Assembly (NCBI GenBank): GCA_947499005.1
Contig: CANMML010000026.1
Coordinates: 1-55,525 of the forward strand
Direction: 5' to 3'
Origin: an uncultured Aquimarina sp.
GTDB taxonomy: Bacteria; Bacteroidota; Bacteroidia; Flavobacteriales; Flavobacteriaceae
DNA length: 55,525 nt
Position 1 is the stretch's first letter; each line of letters begins with the position of its first letter. The translations under genes were made by a program, and so were the position numbers. Shown piece by piece: positions 1 through 7,660 of this stretch. Below the pieces are notes generated by a model, which worked only from the letters and a program-made list of their open reading frames with translations, was not told where the DNA came from and searched no databases.

Positions 1-232
1 AATTGGATGGACGGACTCTTTTCTCAAATCAAGAATCTAAGTCCTCCTTTTATATATCCTAATGCATAAATTGGGTTTAATCATTCTGATGGATATATCG
101 AAATAAAGAGAGCGGTGTTACAGACATATGTTAATGGAAATTGGATTAATCAATAGTACTAAAATTCTTAGCTTATTCGAAGCGATGAAGAACGTAGGAG
201 GTTTGAATGAAGACCTTATTGATGAAAACTAA
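1..232 (+). pseudogene. Decayed gene end at the window edge
   Basis: Frame 1 reads 22 sense codons to a TAA at 67-69, then 28 more sense codons to a TAG at 154-156. A shifted frame starting at ATG 128 reads 34 codons to TAA 232 (beginning MLMEIGLINSTKIL). An in-frame stop followed by a frame change suggests the tail of a degraded gene that starts outside the window, but each piece is short and I recognise no family. It could equally be non-coding. Nothing else is visible between 233 and 297. Confidence 0.25.
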
Positions 233-297
233 ATGAGATATTATATTTGATGTTTGCTTCCTTAAATCGAGTATGAATTTTAGAGTATATAACAAGA

Positions 298-864
298 CTA
301 AACTCTAGCTCGAATACGACTTAAAGTAAATTGAGAGATCCCTAAATGTGAAGCAATCAGTTTTTGTGAGATTTGCTGCACTACATTAGGATGTCGTTTT
401 ACGAATTTTAAATAACGTGTTTCTGCATCATCAACAAGCATTTCACTTTTAACCTTATATTTTTCTAACAAGGCTTTTTCTTTAAGAGTTGCAATGATTT
501 TAGAGAAGTTAGTAACCTTTTCTTCAAACAATTCAAAGTTGGTGGGGGTAATGGTAATGATTTTACAAGCTGTTAAAGCTGTAATATTTTCTTTGGAGGG
601 TATTTGGTTAAAAAAGCTATCTAGATCCACAGCAAAATGCCCCTGACAAGCAAAATATTTTATGAATTCATTTCCATCAGCGTTAGCTTCTTCTACCTTA
701 AAGATACCTTCTTCTATAAAGCTTAGTTTTTTACAAATTTTCCCTTCAGAACAGTGTTGCTGTCCTTTATTATAGGTTTCCAAAACTATGTTCTCATGTA
801 TCAATAGTTGCTCTTCTTTAGAAATAGGAAGTATAGAATGGAGGAGATGTATTAAGGAGTTCAT
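298..864 (-). CDS. Crp/Fnr family transcriptional regulator
   Basis: 188 aa. The N-terminal part (about residues 20-115) reads as a cyclic-nucleotide-binding jelly roll (EEGIFKVEEANADGNEFIKY region). The C-terminus carries a compact helix-turn-helix (ISQKLIASHLGISQFTLSRI). This is the usual small Bacteroidota Crp/Fnr type, which often ends directly after the recognition helix. The ligand cannot be told from sequence. It starts at ATG 864, 14 nt after the stop of the upstream acpH-like gene on the same strand, so the two are probably co-transcribed. The target genes are unknown. Confidence 0.85.
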   Translation of the reverse strand: MNSLIHLLHSILPISKEEQLLIHENIVLETYNKGQQHCSEGKICKKLSFIEEGIFKVEEANADGNEFIKYFACQGHFAVDLDSFFNQIPSKENITALTACKIITITPTNFELFEEKVTNFSKIIATLKEKALLEKYKVKSEMLVDDAETRYLKFVKRHPNVVQQISQKLIASHLGISQFTLSRIRARV

Positions 865-878
865 TATAAATCTACAGT

Positions 879-1463
879 TTATTGCAAAGCCATTTGTTTC
901 AAAAAAACAAAACCTTCCAAATCTTCAAAAAACTCAAAGAACAATTGTTCAATAGTATCATGGTGTTCTCGAAGTTCGAGGATCGCATAATTCATTTTAG
1001 AAATGTTTTTAGTGCGATGATTCATTTGAAATAAGATGTCACTAATGCCACCCAAAGTAGCATATTTAAGAAGCCAATTCTGTCGACGCATTTCAGGATA
1101 AAAAGCTTTAATACGTTCGGGTAAGGTTTCAAATTTATAATCCAATAACATATAGAAAACCTCAGTAAACTCGTCCAATGGAGTCGTGTGGTACTGTAGC
1201 CAATGCTTTGCTAAAAAATAATCAAATACAATATCTGTGACAACCCCAGCATAATGCCCATAAGCACTAAAGAAACGTTTGGCTTCTTTTACTTTACTAT
1301 GACTGTCAGTAAAAGAGTCTATACCTCGATGTAGTAAGATACCCTGTTGTATTCTATCAGGATAATCAAGATATTTTTTTCCTTTAACAGCATCGGCGAT
1401 AAAATTCCCTAGTTGAATATCAGGATCATTATTCGATAAATAGATATGGGCTAGAAAATTCAT
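879..1463 (-). CDS. acpH: Acyl carrier protein phosphodiesterase (DUF479/AcpH family)
   Basis: 194 aa, the normal length for AcpH. Family landmarks are present: NFLAHIYLS at the N-terminus, LGNFIADAVKG around residue 18, then GILLHRGIDSFTDSH (about residues 41-55), which supplies the His/Asp metal-binding cluster. Members hydrolyse the phosphopantetheine linkage of holo-ACP in E. coli; whether the flavobacterial proteins act on ACP is less certain. First gene of a probable two-gene unit with the Crp/Fnr regulator downstream. The start at ATG 1463 gives a complete N-terminal motif. Confidence 0.85.
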   Translation of the reverse strand: MNFLAHIYLSNNDPDIQLGNFIADAVKGKKYLDYPDRIQQGILLHRGIDSFTDSHSKVKEAKRFFSAYGHYAGVVTDIVFDYFLAKHWLQYHTTPLDEFTEVFYMLLDYKFETLPERIKAFYPEMRRQNWLLKYATLGGISDILFQMNHRTKNISKMNYAILELREHHDTIEQLFFEFFEDLEGFVFLKQMALQ

Positions 1464-1563
1464 ATCAGCTAAAAATAGTATAAAGCCAAGAGTATTTCAA
1501 CTTATACATACTATTTTTATAGGCACTTACTAAAATAAACCCCTAACAAGTAAATTAAGTTTA

Positions 1564-2511
1564 ATGGAAAAAGTAGTAGTCATTGGAGGAACAGGGCATA
1601 TAGGAACGTACCTTATTCCCCAACTAGTAGAAAAAGGATATCAAGTAGTATGCGTAAGTCGTAGTATAGCCATGCCTTATTTTGAAAACCTTAGTTGGAA
1701 AGAGGTCGAAATGGTAGCTCTAGATCGTTTCGAATTAGAAAAGAAAGATCAGTTTGGGCAAGCCATTCTTGATTTAAATCCATCCATTGTCATAGATCTT
1801 ATATGTTTTGAATTGTCAAGTGCCCAAATGCTTGTCAATGTATTGAAAGGAAAGATAAAGCATTTCTTACACTGTGGTAGTATGTGGGTGCATGGCTTTA
1901 ATGAATTTGTCCCAACGGTTGAAACCCAACCAAGGAAACCTATTAGTGAATACGGAGAGAAAAAAGTAGCTATTGAAACCTTTTTACTCGATCAATACAA
2001 AAAGGAAAATTTTCCGTCTACAATGATCCACCCAGGGCATATTGTTGGAGAAGGTTGGTGGCCTGTAAATCCACAAGGTAATTTCAATCCTAAGGTGTTT
2101 CAAGATATAGAAAAAGGAGCGACTATAGATTTGCCTAACTTAGGGTTAGAAACATTACATCACGTACATGCTATTGATGTTGCGAGTGCTTTCGTAAATG
2201 CCATCGAACATAGAATACAATCTATCGGGCAAAGTTTTAATATTGCTGCCGAGCAAGCAATGACTTTTAAAGGGTTTGCAACAGCAGTAAGTAACCGATA
2301 CAAACAAACACCTACATTCAATTTTTTGTCATGGGATGCATTTAAAAAGAAGGTTTCAGAAAAAGATGCACAAGATACTTTAGGACATCTAGAACACTCT
2401 ACACTAGGAAGTATCGAAAAAGCCAAGCGTTTGATCAATTATAAGCCGAAATACACGGCTTTAGAAGCTGTTTTCGAATCACTAGATTATTTTAAAAACA
2501 CCCTAAAATAA
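1564..2511 (+). CDS. NAD(P)-dependent epimerase/dehydratase
   Basis: 315 aa extended/atypical short-chain dehydrogenase. The N-terminal Rossmann motif GGTGHIGTYL (about residues 8-17) binds NAD(P). A HCGSMWVHG strand and a YGEKK segment (about residues 137-141) occupy the place of the YxxxK catalytic pair. The substrate is not evident; a nucleoside-diphosphate sugar or a related metabolite is typical. Divergently oriented from the acpH-like gene, with a 100-bp AT-rich shared upstream region. It stands alone before glmM (70 nt gap). Confidence 0.8.
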   Translation: MEKVVVIGGTGHIGTYLIPQLVEKGYQVVCVSRSIAMPYFENLSWKEVEMVALDRFELEKKDQFGQAILDLNPSIVIDLICFELSSAQMLVNVLKGKIKHFLHCGSMWVHGFNEFVPTVETQPRKPISEYGEKKVAIETFLLDQYKKENFPSTMIHPGHIVGEGWWPVNPQGNFNPKVFQDIEKGATIDLPNLGLETLHHVHAIDVASAFVNAIEHRIQSIGQSFNIAAEQAMTFKGFATAVSNRYKQTPTFNFLSWDAFKKKVSEKDAQDTLGHLEHSTLGSIEKAKRLINYKPKYTALEAVFESLDYFKNTLK

Positions 2512-2581
2512 GCCTTCTTTTTGAACATAGAATTTATATGGAATAAAGTTATATTTACGGCCTAAAGAAATTAAAACAACA

Positions 2582-3970
2582 ATGACATTAATAAAATCAA
2601 TTTCTGGAATTAGAGGTACAATTGGTGGTAAGGTAGGAGATAATTTAACTCCTATTGATGCTGTTAAATTTGCTTCAGCATATGGAACATTCATAAAGGA
2701 AACAACGGGAAAGAAGGCTCCAAAAGTAGTCGTTGGACGAGATGCACGTCTTTCTGGGAGTATGATCCAAGAGTTAGTGATGAATAGTTTAGTTGGCTTG
2801 GGAATTCATGTTGTAGATTTAGGATTATCGACCACTCCGACAGTAGAAATTGCAGTACCATTAGAAGATGCAGATGGAGGAGTTATTTTAACCGCCAGCC
2901 ATAATCCAAAACAATGGAATGCGCTAAAGTTATTGAATAACAAAGGAGAATTTTTAAATGGAGAAGAAGGAAAAAAAATACTTCAAATAGCAGAAGCGGA
3001 CGCTTATAGTTTTGCCGAAGTTGATGATTTGGGGACTATTGAAAAAAACGATACCTATATCGATAAACATATCGAGGCGGTATTGGATTTAGAATTAGTA
3101 GAACCAGAAAAAATAAAAGCAGCAGGATTTAAAGTAGTTGTCGATGCTGTAAATTCTACAGGAGGAATTTGTTTACCACCGTTATTAGAAAAATTAGGTG
3201 TAGAAGTTGTAGAACTTTACTGTGAACCTACGGGACACTTTCCACACAATCCAGAACCTTTAAAGGAACATTTGGGAGATTTAGCTGCTAAAGTTGTAGA
3301 AGAAAAAGCAGATCTAGGAATTACGGTAGATCCAGACGTTGATCGTTTGGCTTTTATGAGTGAAGATGGTGAGATGTTTGGAGAGGAATATACCCTTGTA
3401 GCTTGTGCGGACTATGTATTAGGGAAAACCCCAGGAAATACGGTGTCTAATCTTTCCTCTAGTCGTGCTTTGAGAGATGTAACTGAAAAGCATGGGGGCA
3501 CATATACTGCGGCTAATGTTGGAGAAGTGAATGTGGTTACGACAATGAAAGCAACCAACACGGTTATTGGAGGAGAAGGAAATGGAGGGATCATTTACCC
3601 AGCTTCACATTATGGTCGTGATGCCTTGGTAGGAGTAGGGTTGTTTTTAACGCATTTAGCAGAAAAAAATATTAAAGTAAGCGAATTGAAAGCTTCCTTT
3701 CCTCAGTATTTTATGAGTAAGAATAAAATTACGTTAACTCCAGAACTGGATGTCGATAATATTTTAGCACAAATGGCTTCAAAATATGCCAATGAAGATG
3801 TTACGACAACAGATGGGGTAAAAGTAGATTTTGCTGAAAATTGGTTCCATCTTAGAAAAAGTAATACAGAACCTATTATAAGAATTTATACAGAAGCGAA
3901 GTCTCAACAAGAGGCTGACGATCTAGCCCTAAAAACAATCAAGGAGATTGAGGGTATTGCAGGAATCTAA
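2582..3970 (+). CDS. glmM: Phosphoglucosamine mutase / phosphomannomutase family
   Basis: 462 aa alpha-D-phosphohexomutase. Catalytic phosphoserine loop TASHNP at 104-109 (Ser106), metal-binding loop DPDVDR at 250-255, sugar-specificity loop GEGNGG at 331-336 and C-terminal phosphate-binding motif RKSNTEP near 426. All four domains are complete. GlmM interconverts glucosamine-6-P and glucosamine-1-P for UDP-GlcNAc, peptidoglycan and LPS synthesis. Phosphomannomutase cannot be excluded by motif alone, but this is the enzyme usually assigned GlmM in the phylum. Followed by a strong hairpin terminator. Confidence 0.88.
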   Translation: MTLIKSISGIRGTIGGKVGDNLTPIDAVKFASAYGTFIKETTGKKAPKVVVGRDARLSGSMIQELVMNSLVGLGIHVVDLGLSTTPTVEIAVPLEDADGGVILTASHNPKQWNALKLLNNKGEFLNGEEGKKILQIAEADAYSFAEVDDLGTIEKNDTYIDKHIEAVLDLELVEPEKIKAAGFKVVVDAVNSTGGICLPPLLEKLGVEVVELYCEPTGHFPHNPEPLKEHLGDLAAKVVEEKADLGITVDPDVDRLAFMSEDGEMFGEEYTLVACADYVLGKTPGNTVSNLSSSRALRDVTEKHGGTYTAANVGEVNVVTTMKATNTVIGGEGNGGIIYPASHYGRDALVGVGLFLTHLAEKNIKVSELKASFPQYFMSKNKITLTPELDVDNILAQMASKYANEDVTTTDGVKVDFAENWFHLRKSNTEPIIRIYTEAKSQQEADDLALKTIKEIEGIAGI

Positions 3971-4001
3971 AGGCTGAAGTATATCAGTTACCCTTTGACT
4001 A

Positions 4002-4024
4002 GAACCCCGAGCGAAGCCGAGGGG
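4002..4024. repeat. Short GC-rich REP-like hairpin
   Basis: CCCCGAGCGAAGCCGAGGGG forms a small imperfect palindrome that is much more GC-rich than its surroundings. It resembles the dispersed GAGCGAAGTCGA-type REP sequences common in flavobacterial intergenic regions. Located downstream of glmM. Only one copy was noticed in the window. Confidence 0.45.
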
Positions 4025-4047
4025 TGGAGTTAAAGCTAATTGTAAAA

Positions 4048-4096
4048 TAAAAAATCCTATTTCTTCAGTACAGAGGAAATAGGATTTATATTTTAA
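4048..4096. terminator. Bidirectional intrinsic terminator
   Basis: A perfect 12-bp inverted repeat, AAATCCTATTTC / GAAATAGGATTT, with a 12-nt loop and A/T-rich flanks on both sides. It lies between convergent glmM and the small reverse-strand ORF and could serve both. Confidence 0.8.
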
Positions 4097-4108
4097 TATA
4101 CTTTTTCA

Positions 4109-4264
4109 TTACTTAGAAATTATATGATAATTCTGTCGTGATTTTTTAGTTCCTAAATTTACGTCTAGGTCTTGAAAAATTCCACATGATACGCCTTGTT
4201 TGGCTAAACTCTTTTCACTTGCTTTCTTCGCAAGCTTTTCAATGTAAGGTGTTAAATACTTCAT
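4109..4264 (-). CDS. Putative 51-aa peptide
   Basis: A longer reading frame extends upstream, but the credible start is ATG 4264, giving MKYLTPYIEKLAKKASEKSL at the N-terminus. The peptide has an amphipathic Lys/Ala-rich helix (about residues 5-20), one Cys (about residue 27) in a VSCGIFQD segment, then a polar tail. The helix-then-Cys layout superficially recalls AgrD-type cyclic autoinducer precursors, but no processing partner is nearby and I do not recognise the family. It faces the glmM terminator and is divergent from modA. It may not be a real gene. Confidence 0.4.
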   Translation of the reverse strand: MKYLTPYIEKLAKKASEKSLAKQGVSCGIFQDLDVNLGTKKSRQNYHIISK

Positions 4265-4348
4265 AACATCAACATTTTGATTAAACTCTTTATTTAAAAT
4301 TACTAAAACTGTGCCAAAAATATATTGCAACAGCCTATTTTTACAATA

Positions 4349-5077
4349 ATGAAAAAAATTGGACTTCTTTTTTTCGTTCTTCTGCACTTTTTGTCGTGTA
4401 AAAAGCAAGAACCTAAAATTAAATTGGCTGTAACTTCTAGTTTATTACCTGTCTTTAAGGAGATAGTTGTTGAATATAAAGCTGAAAATAGTCTTGAAAT
4501 TGATATAATTCATTCATCTTCAGGGAAACTATCTAGTCAACTAGTTCATGGGGCGCCATATGATATTTTCTTTTCTGCAGATGATGTGTATTGCCAATTC
4601 GTAAAGCAACAATTGCAACTACCTCAAAAAAGCAGGCCATTAGCAAAAGGGAATTTAGTAATGGTGTCTAATAAAAAAGCACTTCAGACTAAAGAGTGGT
4701 ATAAGGCAGATCGCATAGGAATAGCCAATCCCGTACTAGCACCTTATGGAAAACTTTCCGAGGATTATTTAAAAACATTGTCGTTTTACAATGCTATTAA
4801 AGGACATTTAATTTACGGTCAAAATGTAAATCAAGTATTACAATACCTACAAACAGAAAATGTAGAAGTAGCTTTTTTGTCAAAGGCCAATTTTGTAGCA
4901 GCTAATTTTAATACTCAGACATTTGAAATTACAGAAATAGATGTCGCAGGATTACAAGAAATTATTCATACCAGTTTAGTTATTAGATCGAGTACAGAGG
5001 TAGATAAATTCTTAACTTTTTTAGATAGTCATTTGGCGAGAAAGGTGCTAAGTAAATATGGATATGTACCTTTGTAA
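4349..5077 (+). CDS. modA: Molybdate ABC transporter substrate-binding lipoprotein
   Basis: 242 aa from ATG 4349; the TTG 24 nt upstream is not needed and would spoil the signal peptide. Lipoprotein signal MKKIGLLFFVLLHFLSC with the lipid-bearing Cys at residue 17. The mature part follows the ModA fold: LAVTSSLLPVFKEI, a SSSGKLSSQL ligand loop, and YDIFFSADD, typical of oxyanion binding. It captures molybdate or tungstate and delivers it to ModB. Only 3 nt separate its stop from modB, so this is one operon. Confidence 0.9.
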   Translation: MKKIGLLFFVLLHFLSCKKQEPKIKLAVTSSLLPVFKEIVVEYKAENSLEIDIIHSSSGKLSSQLVHGAPYDIFFSADDVYCQFVKQQLQLPQKSRPLAKGNLVMVSNKKALQTKEWYKADRIGIANPVLAPYGKLSEDYLKTLSFYNAIKGHLIYGQNVNQVLQYLQTENVEVAFLSKANFVAANFNTQTFEITEIDVAGLQEIIHTSLVIRSSTEVDKFLTFLDSHLARKVLSKYGYVPL

Positions 5078-5080
5078 GCT

Positions 5081-5746
5081 ATGGATTGGATACCATTAAT
5101 ACTATCATTAAAATTAGCTGTTTTTACAACTATTGTATTACTTATAGTAGGTACTCCTTTAGCTTATTTCTTAGCCTATTCGAGATGGAAAGTAGCGTTT
5201 TTTTTAGAGGCACTTGTAGGACTGCCTATAGTATTGCCGCCGACGGTGTTAGGGTTTTATTTGTTATTGGCATTTAGTCCCAATTCATTCTTAGGGGATT
5301 TTATCAAAGACTTAACAGGCGCTTCTTTAGTGTTTTCGTTTTTAGGATTAGTGGTGGCTTCTGTAATTTATAGTTTGCCTTTTATGGTACAACCATTGAA
5401 AAATGGTTTTGAAGGGGTCGATCGATCGATGTTAGAATTAGCAGAGGTGTTAGGGAAATCTAAATGGATCACTTTTTGGAAAGTTATGTTACCGAATAGT
5501 AAAAACGCTATCATCACAGGTGCCATATTAACGTTTGCGCATACTTTAGGTGAATTCGGAGTAGTGCTAATGATAGGAGGGAGTATCCCTAAAGAAACGA
5601 AAGTAGCTTCTATAGCTATTTTTGAATATGTAGAGACTTTAGACTTTCAATCAGCACATCAATATGCTTTAATTTTATTAGGAATTAGTTTTACGATTTT
5701 ATTGGTAGTACAGTTATTAGGAATTCGAAAAAAGCATATTTCATGA
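5081..5746 (+). CDS. modB: Molybdate ABC transporter permease
   Basis: 221 aa with about five transmembrane helices. The cytoplasmic EAA loop that contacts the ATPase is visible around residues 120-145 (ELAEVLGKSKWITFWKVMLP). LPPTVLGFYLLL in the second membrane helix is characteristic of ModB/CysW permeases. The length matches the family. It overlaps modC by 4 nt (ATGA), which implies translational coupling. Confidence 0.9.
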   Translation: MDWIPLILSLKLAVFTTIVLLIVGTPLAYFLAYSRWKVAFFLEALVGLPIVLPPTVLGFYLLLAFSPNSFLGDFIKDLTGASLVFSFLGLVVASVIYSLPFMVQPLKNGFEGVDRSMLELAEVLGKSKWITFWKVMLPNSKNAIITGAILTFAHTLGEFGVVLMIGGSIPKETKVASIAIFEYVETLDFQSAHQYALILLGISFTILLVVQLLGIRKKHIS

Positions 5747-6387
5747 TTCAAATCGCTTTAGAGAAAATAATTACGTCTAAAAAGCATCATTTTGAATTTA
5801 AGGTGAATGCGAATATTGAATCTCCTCAAATTATAGGTGTTTCAGGAAACTCAGGTACAGGTAAAACTACATTTTTTAGAATGTTATCAGGGTTGACAAC
5901 TTCAGACGCTGGGTACATTCATGTAAATGAAGAAGTCTGGTATCATCATGAACAAAAATTGACAAAGCCTGTAAAGGATCGTTCCTGTAGTTATTTGTTT
6001 CAATCTGCAACATTATTTAATCATTTAACATTAAAGGAAAATATTCGTTTTGCAAATTCGAAGGTATCCGAAGTTGAGATTGAAGCGTGGTTTTCAGCAT
6101 TAAATATATTGAGTTTAAAGAATCTTTACCCCAATGAACTCTCTGGAGGACAACAAAAACGAGCTGCCTTCGTTATGACTCTTGTTAATACAACTAATAT
6201 TATATTGTTAGATGAACCTTTTGTAGCATTAGATGAAGAAGCGAAAGAGCTGGTGTTAACTTCTATTAAAAGAGTCTTTAACGATAGAAAGTGTGTTATT
6301 TTTATAGCCAGTCATGATAAGACATTATTGAAATCGTTATGCCACAAAGTCTATGAAATAAAAGACGGAAAACTAGATATCAATTAA
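5743..6387 (+). CDS. modC: Molybdate ABC transporter ATP-binding protein, short form
   Basis: 214 aa. Walker A GNSGTGKTT at 35-43, signature LSGGQQ at 133-138, Walker B IILLDEP at 153-159 and a switch His in ASHD. It contains only the nucleotide-binding domain: the C-terminal Mop/TOBE domain of the roughly 350-aa enterobacterial ModC is absent, so molybdate-dependent trans-inhibition through that domain is not expected. Third gene of modABC; no modE or molybdopterin genes are adjacent. Confidence 0.88.
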   Translation: MIQIALEKIITSKKHHFEFKVNANIESPQIIGVSGNSGTGKTTFFRMLSGLTTSDAGYIHVNEEVWYHHEQKLTKPVKDRSCSYLFQSATLFNHLTLKENIRFANSKVSEVEIEAWFSALNILSLKNLYPNELSGGQQKRAAFVMTLVNTTNIILLDEPFVALDEEAKELVLTSIKRVFNDRKCVIFIASHDKTLLKSLCHKVYEIKDGKLDIN

Positions 6388-6415
6388 TAGACAGTATTAA
6401 CAGCATACACTTTTA

Positions 6416-6423
6416 TATATTTG
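6416..6423 (+). promoter_or_regulatory. Bacteroidota -7 promoter element
   Basis: TATATTTG fits TAnnTTTG and lies 20 nt before the ATG of the SPOR-like gene, after the end of modC. No convincing -33 TTTG was seen. Confidence 0.4.
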
Positions 6424-6442
6424 TAGACCCAACATTCTATTT

Positions 6443-6934
6443 ATGAAAAGAATTTTAGTTATGGTTTCCTTTTTTTTAGGAGGAATTTTTTTGAGTTATG
6501 GTCAAGCCTCAGATACTACAGAGGTTAGTAGAATTGTTCGAAGAATCAACGACTTTGATATTTATGAAACAGAAGATCAGAAAAAAGTAGATTCGATAGC
6601 AGAGGTCATACCCGTAATTGAAGAAACAATCGTTGAAGAAAAGCCAAAAAAATTAGCGACTTTAAAGTCCACATTAAGTGATGGTTCGTATTACTGTGTA
6701 CAAGTAGCTGCCTGTAGAGTACCTTTAAGTCAAGAATATTTAAATTATAAGAACTACGTAGAAGTATATGGTTCGGATGGTTGGTATCGATACTTTTCAA
6801 GTCGCTTTTTATCACTTAACGCAACTAAGGCTTATATGTATGAAATTCGTAATACAACAAAGTTTAAAGATGCATTTCCTGTTCGTTTAAAAGACTTTGT
6901 AAAGGTGAATTTGGTTACAGGTACTGCATTATGA
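6443..6934 (+). CDS. Secreted SPOR-like protein
   Basis: 163 aa. A signal peptide (KRILVMVSFFLGGIFLSYGQ) is followed by an acidic Glu-rich linker. A C-terminal domain begins YYCVQVAAC and resembles a SPOR-type fold (an initial YxVQV strand, then repeated helices and strands), though the match is weak. SPOR domains bind denuded peptidoglycan, so a periplasmic cell-wall role is possible. The stop overlaps the ATG of the methyltransferase gene (ATGA), so the two genes form an operon. Confidence 0.6.
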   Translation: MKRILVMVSFFLGGIFLSYGQASDTTEVSRIVRRINDFDIYETEDQKKVDSIAEVIPVIEETIVEEKPKKLATLKSTLSDGSYYCVQVAACRVPLSQEYLNYKNYVEVYGSDGWYRYFSSRFLSLNATKAYMYEIRNTTKFKDAFPVRLKDFVKVNLVTGTAL

Positions 6935-7605
6935 TCGATGAAGCATTAGTAAGCTATCTAGAATCTTTTCTTACAGAGCATCGTAGGGAAAACAATCATA
7001 GAGTTTTAAAAGATCGTACCTATCATTTTACAGTTGCTGTAGAAGATTTGTATCAATTGCATAACGCGGCAGCGGTAATGCGTAGTTGCGATGTTTTTGG
7101 AATCCAAGATGTGCATATTATTGAGGAAAAGAATTTAAGGACTATTGATCGAGAAATTGCAATGGGAGCTCAGAAATGGGTAGATGTGCATCGCTATAAC
7201 ACAGCAAAAGATACTGTTGACCAATTACGAAGTAAAGGGTATCAAATCGTAGCAACTACACCTCACGGGGGAAACTGTGTACCTCTTTCAGAGTTTGATA
7301 TTTCAAAGCCTTCAGCGTTATTTTTTGGAGCCGAAGGAGAAGGACTTAGCGATTATGTGTTAGAGCAGTCAGACGTACAATTACATATACCGATGTATGG
7401 ATTTACAGAGAGTTTAAATATTTCTGTTTCTGCAGCAATTATTCTACAACAGCTAGTAGATAAATTAAAAGCTAGTGATATTGATTGGCAGCTTTCGTCA
7501 GATCAAGAGTTACAAAAGCGGTACGATTGGGTCTGTAAAGTATTAAAAAGTCATAAAAAGATAATAGAACGTTACAACGAAGAACATAAAAGTAAAAAAG
7601 CCTAG
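6931..7605 (+). CDS. trmH: TrmH-family tRNA/rRNA 2'-O-methyltransferase
   Basis: 224 aa SPOUT methyltransferase with the three conserved motifs: HNAAAVMRSCDVFGI (motif 1, with the catalytic Arg), ALFFGAEGEGLS (motif 2) and MYGFTESLNISVSAAI (motif 3), forming the trefoil-knot SAM site. Length and the extended C-terminal tail suit TrmH, which makes Gm18 in tRNA; other SpoU targets cannot be excluded. Coupled to the SPOR-like gene by a 4-nt overlap; its stop codon lies within the terminator stem. Confidence 0.88.
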   Translation: MIDEALVSYLESFLTEHRRENNHRVLKDRTYHFTVAVEDLYQLHNAAAVMRSCDVFGIQDVHIIEEKNLRTIDREIAMGAQKWVDVHRYNTAKDTVDQLRSKGYQIVATTPHGGNCVPLSEFDISKPSALFFGAEGEGLSDYVLEQSDVQLHIPMYGFTESLNISVSAAIILQQLVDKLKASDIDWQLSSDQELQKRYDWVCKVLKSHKKIIERYNEEHKSKKA

Positions 7606-7623
7606 CATCTGCTAGGCTTTTTC
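7594..7623. terminator. Intrinsic terminator overlapping the trmH stop
   Basis: GCCTAGCA / TGCTAGGC stem with a tiny loop, preceded by six A and followed by five T, so it works in both directions. The TAG stop of trmH is inside the 5' arm. It separates trmH from the convergent beta-helix gene. Confidence 0.9.
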
Positions 7624-7660
7624 GCTCTTTATGTGGAGCTAACTTATTTGAACAACAACA

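Noticed and set aside
1464..1563. Regulator binding site upstream of the epimerase
   Set aside because: No convincing Crp/Fnr-type palindrome could be identified by eye.
4265..4408. Upstream extension of the 51-aa peptide
   Set aside because: It overlaps the modA signal peptide region on the other strand and has no feature; ATG 4264 is preferred.
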